Shown: piece after piece, positions 44,820-53,443 of the stretch
Layout of the letters: each line of letters starts with the position of its first letter
Numbering within the stretch: position 1 is the stretch's first letter
Assembly (NCBI RefSeq): GCF_002377905.1
Contig: NZ_DFQS01000004.1
Coordinates: forward strand, 4,894-68,893
DNA: 64,000 nt
Source: Psychrobacter sp. UBA3483
GTDB taxonomy: Bacteria; Pseudomonadota; Gammaproteobacteria; Pseudomonadales; Moraxellaceae
Direction: 5' to 3'
Notes under the pieces: generated by a model
The model's input: the letters and a program-made list of their open reading frames with translations, nothing else
What the model was told of the DNA's origin: nothing
The model's database searches: none
Made by a program: the position numbers and the translations under genes

Positions 44820-46535
44820 TTATTTCTCTAAGATGCAAGTCACACCTTGCCCGCCAGCGGCGCAGATAGAAATAAGCGCGCGACCTGAACCTTTTTGGTC
44901 TAACAATTTGGCAGCAGTGGCTAAGATACGACCACCGGTTGCGGCAAACGGATGACCTGCGGCAAGTGATGAGCCATTGACGTTTAGCTTACTACGATCG
45001 ATAGAGCCTAGTGGTGCATCAAGACCCAAACGCTCTTGGCAGAACTTCTCATCTTCCCAAGCTGCTAGCGTCGATAGCACTTGTGAGGCAAACGCTTCAT
45101 GAATTTCATAGAAGTCAAAATCTTGCAGCGTTAAACCAGCGCGCTCAAGCATACGCGGTACCGCATAAGCTGGCGCCATGAGTAAACCTTCTTTATCGCC
45201 AGATTTACCGATAAAGTCAACGGCAGCCGTTTCTTGATGAACGATGTATGCTAGTGGTTTAAGACCACGCTCTTTGGCCCATTCGTCATTGGCCAATAGC
45301 ACACAAGAGGCACCATCGGTTAGCGGCGTCGAGTTAGCGGCTGTCATGGTTGGGTTGGCGTTCTTTTTGCCAAACACCGGCTTTAACTTAGCAAGCTTGT
45401 CTAACGTCGTATCTGGGCGTAAGTTATTGTCGCGAGTCAAACCTTTGTATGGCGTGATTAGGTCATCAAAGAACCCTTCATCATACGCGCGTGCTAGGTT
45501 TTTATGGCTATTGAAAGCAAGCTCGTCTTGATCTTCACGGCTGATGTTCCACTCAAGAGTAGTAATCGCTTGATGGTCGCCCATGGATAAACCCGTACGC
45601 GGCTCGCCATTTTGTGGTGAGTCGATCAAATCTTTAGGATTTAAGCCCATTAATGCTTTTAGACGTTGTTTATTGTCTTTAGCGGCGCCCAATTTAATCA
45701 ATACTTTACGTAAACCATCGCCAACGGCGATAGGAGCGTCAGAAGTCGTATCAACACCGCCAGTAATGGCTGAATCGATGATACCAAGCGCGATTTTATT
45801 GGCAGAAGCAAAGGTTGCTTGCAAGCCAGTACCACAAGCTTGTGAGATATCATACGTTGGCGTATGTGGGTTCAATGCCGTACTTAGCGTTGCTTCACGT
45901 GTTAAGTTGATATCACGGCTCAATTTCATCACCGCGCCAGCAACCACTTCACCAATTTTTTCGTCTTGTAAGTTAAAGCGTTCAACCAAACCATCTAACG
46001 CTGCGGTTAGCATGTCTGTGTTGCTGACATCTGCGTATGTACCGTTTGAGCGAGCAAAAGGAATACGGTTGCCGCCTAAGATAGCCACGCGATGTTGCCC
46101 TGAGCTTAGGCCAGTTTGGCTTGATTTTTTGGCCGTCGTAGCAGTTGTTTTTGTCTCAGCAGTGTCAGCCTTTTTATTGGCATCTTTAGCCGCGCCATCA
46201 TCTTTAGTCTTAGTAGTGGCAGTGTTTTTGCTGTCTTTCGTGCTTTTTTCAGCGCTGCTATCTTTTTTAGCATCATCTTTTTTCGAGTCATCTTTCTTAG
46301 CGCTGTCTGTTTTAGTATCCGCTGTTTTGGCATTCGACTTTTTATCGTCTGCTTTTTTTGGCTCGGCCGTTTTTGAGTTTGCCATTGTGTCAAAAACATT
46401 TGGCTGCTTGGCGTCTTCAGTTGTTGCTTTTTTGGTTGCTGCGTCAGTCGCTGTATCGGTATTTTGGCTATCACCAGCTTTTACAACGGTCGTTTCAACA
46501 ACAGGACTATCAGGGTGATTGTTTTTAGTACTCAT
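44820..46535 (-). CDS. Acetyl-CoA C-acyltransferase (FadI/FadA2-type thiolase) with long N-terminal tail
   Basis: About 571 residues from the ATG at 46535 (AAGGATA upstream). An in-frame upstream start would add a hydrophobic stretch with no ribosome-binding site. Residues 1-147 are low-complexity (Lys/Asp/Ala/Thr, repeats such as KKDDSKKDDAKKD). The thiolase core starts RVAILGGNRIPFARSNG. It carries the nucleophilic Cys in ISQACGTGLQATFASANKIA (near 238), the His in LAAGHPFAATGGR and the second Cys in ISICAAGGQGVTC. It would condense or cleave acyl-CoA. It is divergent from a FabG4-type reductase and MaoC hydratase, together covering steps of beta-oxidation or its reversal. The tail has no known role. 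Confidence 0.9.
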   Translation of the reverse strand: MSTKNNHPDSPVVETTVVKAGDSQNTDTATDAATKKATTEDAKQPNVFDTMANSKTAEPKKADDKKSNAKTADTKTDSAKKDDSKKDDAKKDSSAEKSTKDSKNTATTKTKDDGAAKDANKKADTAETKTTATTAKKSSQTGLSSGQHRVAILGGNRIPFARSNGTYADVSNTDMLTAALDGLVERFNLQDEKIGEVVAGAVMKLSRDINLTREATLSTALNPHTPTYDISQACGTGLQATFASANKIALGIIDSAITGGVDTTSDAPIAVGDGLRKVLIKLGAAKDNKQRLKALMGLNPKDLIDSPQNGEPRTGLSMGDHQAITTLEWNISREDQDELAFNSHKNLARAYDEGFFDDLITPYKGLTRDNNLRPDTTLDKLAKLKPVFGKKNANPTMTAANSTPLTDGASCVLLANDEWAKERGLKPLAYIVHQETAAVDFIGKSGDKEGLLMAPAYAVPRMLERAGLTLQDFDFYEIHEAFASQVLSTLAAWEDEKFCQERLGLDAPLGSIDRSKLNVNGSSLAAGHPFAATGGRILATAAKLLDQKGSGRALISICAAGGQGVTCILEK

Positions 46536-47014
46536 AATATTATCCTTAAAAAATATGGGTAGAAAATAAAAGGGAAAAACAAAATAAAAATAAAAGAGAA
46601 AAACATAATACACGGCAGAGAAGCTTAGCATAAGGCGCTTTTTACGCGCTTACTGTATCTCTTTAGCAAACGATGTGACGCTAATTTTAAGCTCAGGCAA
46701 TCAATGCTAGCCATCAATAGCTACGGATTATACTGGTTAGTATTGATTAATAACATTGCATAACGAAGCTTTTGATAATATATTGTTATCTATAAATGCA
46801 TTTGCCATAACTTATACGTTAGATTTTAACATAAGTGGGGTGTTTTTAACGCGAGAAAAAGTTGCTATCTTGTATACTGGCTTGTCTACAGATTATGATA
46901 GACAGGCGCAGCTTTTGGACTTGTTTTGCATGGAAGTGTATAGTTACAGCAGTTTTTAACCCGTTTACTCATATTAATAATTTTTTTTCTTCTCATTAAT
47001 TATAGGATTATATT
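46536..47014. promoter_or_regulatory. Divergent thiolase / fabG4-type intergenic region
   Basis: 479 AT-rich bp between divergent, functionally related genes, so shared control is plausible. A partial 7-bp inverted repeat lies near 46638-46657 (AAGGCGC and GCGCTT arms). No convincing promoter pair or RNA gene is seen. A 67-codon ORF inside it is not credible as a gene. Confidence 0.35.
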
Positions 47015-48415
47015 ATGTCAGACCGTTATGGTGATTTTGTGCAGTCTTCTATTGGCCGAAAAGTGGCAAAAAATTTAGGGTTGCCGATGCCAGTAGAGCT
47101 AGACCGTTTTGATAGTGGTCAGCCGTCAGTACGCGGTAGTGTATTGGTTGGCCGTGCTGATGGCGACAATACTGCCATCAGCGAATCAGTTGCCCGTATT
47201 TTGTCAGATTTGCACGCTGATGTATTTGTAAATAGCCGTGATGCAGTAAAAGACGCGCTGGCTGATGCAGGCGTGAAAGCCAAAGCCAATACCGGCGGCG
47301 ATGACAAGTTTAAAGTTTTATTGTTTGATGCCAGCAATATCAGTAATGCTGATGAGCTCAAACAAGTGTATGAGTTCTTTCATGCAGTAGCGCGCCGCGT
47401 CGAAAAATCAGGTCGTGTTATCGTTATCGGTCGTCCACCAGAAGATTTGAGCGATATTGAGGCGGCATTGGCACAGCGCTCGCTTGAAGGTTTTGTGAAA
47501 TCTGTCGGTAAAGAGTTTAAGCGCGGTATCACCGCCCAGCTTATCTACGTGGCAGAAAGCGCTGAAAAGAACCTAGACTCAACGTTACGCTTCTTTGCCT
47601 CAGCGCGCTCAGCTTATGTGTCAGGACAAGTGGTACGTGTTACCAATGGCGACAACGTTGATGTCGATTGGACGCAGCCCTTAGGCGGTAAAACTATGCT
47701 GGTCACTGGCGCAAGTCGCGGTATCGGTGAAGCTATTGCTCGTGTGTTGGCACGCGAAGGCGCCCATGTTATCTGCCTTGATGTACCGCAGCAGCAAGCG
47801 GACTTACAAAAAGTTGCCAGCGAAATCAGTGGCTCTGTATTAACCGTCGATATCACTAGTGAAGAGGCAGGTAAAGAAATCGCAGAAGCGGCGCAAAAGC
47901 GTGGCGGTTTAGATGCCGTTATTCATAATGCAGGCGTGACCCGTGACAAGACACTGGCAAAAATGGATGAGAAAAAGTGGGACATGGTTATCAACATCAA
48001 CTTGGGCAGTATTGCGAAGCTGAATCGCTACTTGCTAGATAATGATGTACTAAAAGACCATGCCCGTATTGTTTGCGTCTCATCTATCTCAGGTATCGCT
48101 GGTAACCTAGGTCAAAGTAACTATGCTACCTCTAAAGCGGGCGTCATTGGTTTGGTAAATGCGACTGCTAAGCAGCTAGAAGATGGCTCTAAAGGCATGA
48201 CTATCAACGCTGTAGCGCCAGGATTTATCGAAACGCAAATGACAGAAGCCATTCCGTTTGCCATTCGTGAAGCTGGTCGTCGTATGAACTCAATGAGCCA
48301 AGGCGGCTTACCAATAGACGTTGCTGAAACCATTGCATGGCTTGCGTCACCAGCTTCTGGTGGTCTAAATGGCAATATCGTGCGTGTTTGCGGTCAAAGC
48401 TTGTTGGGTGCATAA
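47015..48415 (+). CDS. High-molecular-weight 3-oxoacyl reductase (FabG4-type SDR)
   Basis: 466 residues, roughly twice the usual FabG length. The N-terminal 210 residues form a non-SDR domain (VLVGRADGDNTAISESVARI, then VLLFDASNIS) as in mycobacterial FabG4. The C-terminal ketoreductase has KTMLVTGASRGIGEAIARVL (about 228-247), DAVIHNAGVTRDKTLAKMDE, and the catalytic SISGIAGNLGQSNYATSKAG (Ser, Tyr, Lys), then PGFIETQMTEAIP. It reduces 3-oxoacyl-CoA or 3-oxoacyl-ACP with NAD(P)H. It is followed by a MaoC-type hydratase and divergent from a thiolase. A terminator lies about 140 bp past the stop. Confidence 0.92.
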   Translation: MSDRYGDFVQSSIGRKVAKNLGLPMPVELDRFDSGQPSVRGSVLVGRADGDNTAISESVARILSDLHADVFVNSRDAVKDALADAGVKAKANTGGDDKFKVLLFDASNISNADELKQVYEFFHAVARRVEKSGRVIVIGRPPEDLSDIEAALAQRSLEGFVKSVGKEFKRGITAQLIYVAESAEKNLDSTLRFFASARSAYVSGQVVRVTNGDNVDVDWTQPLGGKTMLVTGASRGIGEAIARVLAREGAHVICLDVPQQQADLQKVASEISGSVLTVDITSEEAGKEIAEAAQKRGGLDAVIHNAGVTRDKTLAKMDEKKWDMVININLGSIAKLNRYLLDNDVLKDHARIVCVSSISGIAGNLGQSNYATSKAGVIGLVNATAKQLEDGSKGMTINAVAPGFIETQMTEAIPFAIREAGRRMNSMSQGGLPIDVAETIAWLASPASGGLNGNIVRVCGQSLLGA

Positions 48416-48721
48416 TTGATAAAATATAGGTAGAATATTGCTTGATAAATGACTAAATAATATCGAGTAAGCCTGTATTAAGTAGGTAAGAGGGACAAGA
48501 TTTTTAAATCGACCTCACATATGCTTACGAAAAATTGCTGATAAATTGTAATAAAGCTGCCCGAGGGTGGCTTTTTTATGATAAAAACAGGTATGAATAA
48601 AAGCATGTGCCAGTAAATGAATGAATAAACGAACAAGCAGACAAAAGAATGCTTCGCTGTTTACAGATAGTCAAAAAATTTGCTCCAGCCTCAGTTAGCT
48701 CAACCCCATTTAGGATTTATT
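48416..48721. other. Intergenic region between the FabG4-type and MaoC genes
   Basis: 306 bp. It contains one intrinsic terminator (48553-48577), implying that the MaoC gene has its own promoter, which I could not place. Confidence 0.4.
48553..48577 (+). terminator. Intrinsic terminator of the FabG4-type gene
   Basis: AAGCTGCCC pairs with GGGTGGCTT (two G-U pairs) around GAG, followed by six T. Confidence 0.7.
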
Positions 48722-49636
48722 ATGTCAGACAAACATTATGATGCGTTGCCAAAAGCGCATACCACCTATGCCAATATCGTCAAGAGCCTATTGCCTATCG
48801 GTAATAACGACAAGGTTAGCCGCGATCAGTTGCCACAAGCGACGTATTATGTAGACAATTTACACATCGACCAAAGCAATCTTGATGATTATCGTAAGAT
48901 TTGTGGTTTCGCCGACAACGGCAAAGTGCCGATTACCTATTTTTCTGTTTTATCACAGACGTTGCAGATGAATATGATGGTCAAAGAGCCGTTCCCCTTT
49001 GCTATGCTAGGTTTGGTGCATGTGGATAATAGCGTGACACAGTATCGTCCTATCGGTGAGCGTGAAACGGTAGCGATGGCAGTGAAGTTTGATAATTTGC
49101 GTGACCATGCGCAAGGCCAGCAGTTTGATTTTGTCACCACGGTGAAATCACACGACGAAGTGATTTGGGAAGGCACCTCTACTTATTTGTCACGTGGCAA
49201 AAAATCAAGCAACAAAGATAAAAAAAGTACGCCGCGTCCAGTGACTGTTAAGCCTTTAGTAAATGAGGAAGGCGTGCACAGTATCTTTGAAGTACCAGAA
49301 GATATCGGTCGTCGCTATGCATTTGTTTCAGGTGACTTTAACCTTATTCACTTGCATCCACTATCGGCACGCGCATTTGGTTTTCCAAAAGCCATCGCCC
49401 ACGGTATGTGGTCAAAAGCTAAGTGCCTCGCCTTGATGGATGAGTTACCAGATGCTTGCACGGTTAATGTATCATTTAAGCTACCTATCTTTTTGCCAGC
49501 AGAAGTAGAGCTGATCGCTGAGCCGATAGCAGCGTTGAAGAGCCCAACCGATACTTGCGAGTTTGGCTTATTTAGCGCTAAAAACGACAAGCCGCATCTT
49601 GCTGGAGTGATTAAATTGCAAGACGAAAACAAGTAG
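48722..49636 (+). CDS. MaoC-family hydratase (HtdX-like)
   Basis: About 304 residues from ATG 48722 (TAGGATT upstream); a TTG at 48680 would add 14. A double hot-dog protein. The N-terminal half (VPITYFSVLSQTLQMNMMVK, FPFAMLGLVHVDNSVTQYRP) is the degenerate fold. The C-terminal half has the catalytic D-x4-H in SGDFNLIHLHPLSARAFGFP and the following IAHGMW. This is the organisation of (R)-specific enoyl-CoA/3-hydroxyacyl dehydratases such as HtdX. It lies downstream of the FabG4-type reductase, with a terminator between them. The substrate is not known, but acyl-CoA is the family norm. Confidence 0.88.
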   Translation: MSDKHYDALPKAHTTYANIVKSLLPIGNNDKVSRDQLPQATYYVDNLHIDQSNLDDYRKICGFADNGKVPITYFSVLSQTLQMNMMVKEPFPFAMLGLVHVDNSVTQYRPIGERETVAMAVKFDNLRDHAQGQQFDFVTTVKSHDEVIWEGTSTYLSRGKKSSNKDKKSTPRPVTVKPLVNEEGVHSIFEVPEDIGRRYAFVSGDFNLIHLHPLSARAFGFPKAIAHGMWSKAKCLALMDELPDACTVNVSFKLPIFLPAEVELIAEPIAALKSPTDTCEFGLFSAKNDKPHLAGVIKLQDENK

Positions 49637-49684
49637 ATTGCATCATACTTTTAACCTTTATATTTTACCAATCAATTATTCATT

Positions 49685-50245
49685 ATGACTTTACATGAAA
49701 ATGCAAAAAGCGTAGCTGAGTCTAATAACTCAGCTATGATAGACCAAAGCGTTGTCAATGAGCAAAACGACGCTAACGAACAAAACGCTATAGATAACGG
49801 TATCAATTTAGCAAGTATCTTTGAGCCTTATTTTCGTCCAGAGGCAAATACTATCGTATGCGGCGCCCTCAACGATGAAAAAGTCGCTGCTTTAGCGGCG
49901 GCTGGCGTCGAGTTAGTGCTTAACTTGCAGCCAGATGAAGAGCTAAATTTTGATGAGCGCGCGGCGGTAGAGCGCGCCGGTATGCATTATGAGCAGCTAC
50001 CTATCAGCGGGGCTAACGATTTAAAACAGTTAAATATATTGGCATTTGATAACATCTTGCGTCAGTACCACGGCAAAAAAACCGTCATGCATTGTGGTTC
50101 TGGTAATCGCGCTGGCGCGGCTGTAGCACTGCGTGCGGGCTGGTTACGTGGACGCAAAATGGATACGGCTTTGGAGCGCGGACGCAGTCATGGTTTGACG
50201 AAGCTGGAAGAAGAGGTTCATAATCGTTTATTGGTTCCACGCTAG
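49685..50245 (+). CDS. DUF442/protein tyrosine phosphatase-like protein
   Basis: 186 residues. About 40 Asn/Ala-rich residues lead into the domain FRPEANTIVCGALNDEKVAA, LAAAGVELVLNLQPDEELNF and YEQLPISGANDLKQLNILAF. The Cys-phosphatase loop reads TVMHCGSGNRAGAAVALRAG (about 138-157), which fits HCx5R. This matches the DUF442 (beta-lactamase hydrolase-like) branch of the tyrosine-phosphatase superfamily, cytoplasmic in other bacteria. The start codon has no obvious ribosome-binding site. A terminator follows about 65 bp after the stop. The substrate is unknown. Confidence 0.82.
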   Translation: MTLHENAKSVAESNNSAMIDQSVVNEQNDANEQNAIDNGINLASIFEPYFRPEANTIVCGALNDEKVAALAAAGVELVLNLQPDEELNFDERAAVERAGMHYEQLPISGANDLKQLNILAFDNILRQYHGKKTVMHCGSGNRAGAAVALRAGWLRGRKMDTALERGRSHGLTKLEEEVHNRLLVPR

Positions 50246-50307
50246 ACTCATGGCATACTAACTATGTATGACAAACTGTACACGCTACATATGAGCGACA
50301 TGCAACA

Positions 50308-50336
50308 AAGAGGCGACCAATAGGTTGCCTTTTTTA
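50308..50336 (+). terminator. Intrinsic terminator
   Basis: AGGCGACC pairs with GGTTGCCT (one G-U) around AATA, followed by six T. It ends the phosphatase-like gene transcript. Confidence 0.75.
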
Positions 50337-50413
50337 TGAGCAAATTTCGTCATTAAGTAGTTAAGCAGTTTTTTGGATATAAGAAGCATTTTTATAAATA
50401 AAGCGAGTGAAGA

Positions 50414-51844
50414 ATGAAAAATAATAATGAAAAATCTGATAATCAAAACGTCAATACGTCTATTGATCCTGTTATTCAGCAAAAATTACAACAATTATTA
50501 ACGGATTTACAGCTTGATGACGCGCCAGCTGGCGGTACCTTGGTGGTTTATCAAGCAGGGCAATGTATTGCTCAAGCCAGTGTTGGGATGGCGCGCGTAG
50601 ATTTATCATGGAGCGCCGATACTTTATCGCTGAATTTTTCAACAGGGAAAGGGGTGTTGGCGACATTGGTGCATGTGTTGGTCTCCGAGCACATGCTCGA
50701 TTATGACCGAGCGATTGCGGATTATTGGCCCGCTTTTGCCGCGCAAGGAAAAGGGCAGATTACTTTGCGTAGCGTCATGTCACATCAGGGCAACTTGTTT
50801 TCGATTCAAAGTATCGATGTCGATAATGACACAGTGCTTGATTGGCAGCTCATGCTAGAAAAAGTTGCCGCTATGCCAGTAAAAGCGCCTGAAGACGGCG
50901 CGTTATATGAGAGTGCTTATAGCGCCTTGGTTTATGGTTGGGTACTGGGCGGCGTGATAGAAGCTGTTACCCATATGTCATTAGCTAACGCCTTGCGCCA
51001 TTACTTGACAGCGCCGCTAGGGATTGCAGACAGCTGTTATTTTGGGGTACCAGACGATAAAGTAGATGAAGTGGCTCATTTGGTTAAATATTTTCAAACA
51101 GCAGAGCAAGAAAGTAATCAACAGCAGTCGCAAGCGCGACCCCGCCGCAGCAAACCTGTGTTAAGGGCAGATTCTGAAAATACTTTGCGCATTTATTCAA
51201 ATCTACCAAGCTATGCTTGTTGGCAAAAAATAGCGCTAACCAATCAAGAAAGCGCAAATGAAAGTAAAAATGAAAGTATAAATGAAAGTATAAAGGCAGA
51301 TGAGCTACTTAGTCTCGATACAGCAAAAATCAACCGTTTATACTTTAATAACAGTCAGCTTAATCTAAACAATTATAAATCAGCCCTCGTACTGGCTAAT
51401 AAACAACCTATCGATTATTACGATAAACGAACGCTACAAGCCATTATTCCCGCTGCCAACGGCGTGGCGTCAGCGCAAGCATTAGCGATTATTTATGCCA
51501 TGCTAGCTAACGGCGGCAGATGGCAGGGGCAGACATTGATTGACGACGCAACATTTAAGCGACTCTCTACCCCGCAAACCACTGGTATGGATGCGGTGAT
51601 GCCGGCGAAAATGAACTGGCGCTTGGGCTATCATCGCAGGTTTAGTATGTGTCAAAGTGAAGCTTCTGATATGAGCGCGCAAGGTTTTGGGCACATGGGT
51701 TATAACGGTTCGGTTGCGTGGTGTGATCCTGCACGGCAATTGTCATTTGCCTTTATCCATAATTTTGATATAACGATGCTCAATGACGTCCGTCAGTTTG
51801 CGCTAACGGAAGCGGTATTAAGTTTAATTGATGCTGAAATCTAG
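50414..51844 (+). CDS. Beta-lactamase-related serine hydrolase
   Basis: 476 residues of the beta-lactamase/class C/EstB family. The nucleophile motif SxxK is STGK in LSLNFSTGKGVLATLVHVLV (about 76-79). A Tyr-containing second motif is YESAYSALVYGWVLGGVIEA (about 170-190). The third motif region is GFGHMGYNGSVAWCDPARQL. No signal peptide is visible, so it is likely a cytoplasmic esterase or peptidase rather than a true beta-lactamase. A central region contains a tandem 12-bp repeat encoding NES(K/I), suggesting a variable loop. The substrate is unknown. Confidence 0.82.
   Translation: MKNNNEKSDNQNVNTSIDPVIQQKLQQLLTDLQLDDAPAGGTLVVYQAGQCIAQASVGMARVDLSWSADTLSLNFSTGKGVLATLVHVLVSEHMLDYDRAIADYWPAFAAQGKGQITLRSVMSHQGNLFSIQSIDVDNDTVLDWQLMLEKVAAMPVKAPEDGALYESAYSALVYGWVLGGVIEAVTHMSLANALRHYLTAPLGIADSCYFGVPDDKVDEVAHLVKYFQTAEQESNQQQSQARPRRSKPVLRADSENTLRIYSNLPSYACWQKIALTNQESANESKNESINESIKADELLSLDTAKINRLYFNNSQLNLNNYKSALVLANKQPIDYYDKRTLQAIIPAANGVASAQALAIIYAMLANGGRWQGQTLIDDATFKRLSTPQTTGMDAVMPAKMNWRLGYHRRFSMCQSEASDMSAQGFGHMGYNGSVAWCDPARQLSFAFIHNFDITMLNDVRQFALTEAVLSLIDAEI
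51257..51292 (+). repeat. In-frame 12-bp tandem repeat in the serine-hydrolase gene
   Basis: Three copies of AATGAAAGTA(A/T)A encode NESK-NESI-NESI within the hydrolase. Because the unit is a multiple of three, copy number changes alter loop length without a frameshift. Confidence 0.8.
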
Positions 51845-51977
51845 TAGACGTGACTCTTGAACTTACCTCAATATTCTTGTTGCCCGTATGAAAAATAGAA
51901 ATACAGATGCTTAAAGGATAAGCAGCAAGATTATAACTCACAAAATACTTGAGATAGGCGTCCAAAATTATCCATGG

Positions 51978-53231
51978 CTATCCATGGCGCGGCTTATTAG
52001 GCGTGAGCTTAAGCAGCCTTGGGGAAATCAAACCATGAATAAAGATAGAGGCTAAAATGACAATTGAGCAGACTATCCAAAGTTTAACGGCGTCTACTTC
52101 ATCAAAGAAGCCTTGATTGAGGGCGTAAGACAGATAATATAAGGTGCCAATACCGCGTATACCGAGCGCAGAAATGGCATATTTTTCAGTATAGGGCAGC
52201 TTTAATCCTGATAGAGCAATCAATCCGCCAATCGGTCGAATCAATAATAAAAAGGTAAAGCTGACGATATAGACGCGCCATGTCAGCTCAACGCCAGCTT
52301 GCAGTCCTTGACCTAAAAACATACCAAAAACCACAAGAACTAAGGACATCAGTAAGCCCTCTGACTGCTCAGCGAAATCGTGCAGCTTTTGATGATAACT
52401 GTGTTCACGCTCCGAGCGCCGAAAAGCAAAGGCGGCGACAAATACCGCAATGAAGCCATAGCTGTGCACATATTCTGCCAAACCATAAGCCAGTAAGGTG
52501 AGCGCTATCACCACATAACCTTGAGAGATGGTGGTATTGTGGCTGTATTTTGAAAACACCAATTTTGCCAGCACTTTACCAACCACAATTCCCACTATCA
52601 AACCTGCGCCAATTTTCCACAGCACATCAGTCGTAAACCATGACCACAGCATCTGACCTGTGAACTGCTGGCCGCTACTATAAGCTTCCGCTACTTTAAT
52701 CGCCAGATAGACAAATGGGAACGCCAAACCGTCATTTAACCCTGCCTCTGAGGTCAGCGTAAAGCGTGGTGTATCCTCGCCGCCAGTATTGGGCGGTCCG
52801 ACTTGGATGCTAGAGGCGAGTACAGGGTCGGTCGGAGCCAGTACCGCACCGAGCAAGATGGCCGCACCTAATGTCAAACCAAAAGCATAATAGCCTAAGA
52901 GCGCCATCGCAAAAATACCAATCGGCATGGTGATAAGTAGTAAGCGCACAGTCGGGCGCCATAGCTGCCACGACAGCTCGGTATCAATTTTGATACCTGC
53001 ACCGACCAGTGATACCAACACCACGATTTCGGTCAGTTTTTCGATAATTAAACCGTTATCCATCGGGTTTAAAAAAGACAAGCCCGTCCACCAATAGCCC
53101 ATGAGTAGACCAAAGCTTACTTGCAGCATGGGCAGCGAGATGGGCGTACGTTTAAAAATAATAGGAAATAGTGCCCCGAATAAAAAGGCAATACCGCAGA
53201 CCAATAAGAATAAATTATAGTTTTCAATCAT
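51978..53231 (-). CDS. Na+(K+)/H+ antiporter, CPA1/NhaP family
   Basis: 417 residues with about 12 hydrophobic helices. Family landmarks include VSLVGAGIKIDTELSWQLWR (about 93-112), the ion-site region GAVLAPTDPVLASSIQVGPP (TDP; about 130-150), TLTSEAGLNDGLAFPFVYLA (ND motif, about 162-181), and LGIRGIGTLYYLSYALNQGF near the end. It exchanges cations for protons across the inner membrane. The protein ends soon after the last helix, without an RCK/TrkA-C domain. It is convergent with the serine hydrolase gene. The stop codon region contains a short CCATGGCTAT/CCATGGC duplication. Confidence 0.93.
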   Translation of the reverse strand: MIENYNLFLLVCGIAFLFGALFPIIFKRTPISLPMLQVSFGLLMGYWWTGLSFLNPMDNGLIIEKLTEIVVLVSLVGAGIKIDTELSWQLWRPTVRLLLITMPIGIFAMALLGYYAFGLTLGAAILLGAVLAPTDPVLASSIQVGPPNTGGEDTPRFTLTSEAGLNDGLAFPFVYLAIKVAEAYSSGQQFTGQMLWSWFTTDVLWKIGAGLIVGIVVGKVLAKLVFSKYSHNTTISQGYVVIALTLLAYGLAEYVHSYGFIAVFVAAFAFRRSEREHSYHQKLHDFAEQSEGLLMSLVLVVFGMFLGQGLQAGVELTWRVYIVSFTFLLLIRPIGGLIALSGLKLPYTEKYAISALGIRGIGTLYYLSYALNQGFFDEVDAVKLWIVCSIVILASIFIHGLISPRLLKLTPNKPRHG

Positions 53232-53367
53232 AAGGTTGGTGCACGCTATTTTTTGGTTTTAAAAAGATAAAGTTAGAAGAGGTTCAATCGCTATTAATAA
53301 TGACGGCAAAACCTTTTTAATTCCGCAAAAAAACGTTATCAGAACGGTGGCAGCGTTGTTTTTTGGT

Positions 53368-53395
53368 GAAAAAAAGCCTGCATGGCGCAGGCTTT
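53368..53395 (-). terminator. Intrinsic terminator of ilvD
   Basis: On the minus strand AAAGCCTGC pairs perfectly with GCAGGCTTT around a 5-nt loop, followed by a T-run. About 50 bp after the ilvD stop codon. Confidence 0.85.
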
Positions 53396-53443
53396 GGATC
53401 ACTCTATAAGGTTGTTGAAAAATAATTGTGTTTACAGAATTAT

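Noticed and set aside
45583..46518. A 311-codon plus-strand ORF opposite the thiolase N-terminus
   Set aside because: It is the antisense of the repetitive Lys/Asp-rich tail; composition (Val/Ser/Ala/Phe repeats) mirrors that tail, and the true gene has conserved thiolase motifs and a ribosome-binding site.
46756..46959. A 67-codon plus-strand ORF between the thiolase and FabG4-type genes
   Set aside because: It starts at a TTG with no ribosome-binding site, has no recognisable features, and is in an AT-rich promoter region.
50414..51844. A true beta-lactamase resistance gene
   Set aside because: The SxxK motif is present, but no signal peptide and only loose second and third motifs; a general serine hydrolase is the safer call.
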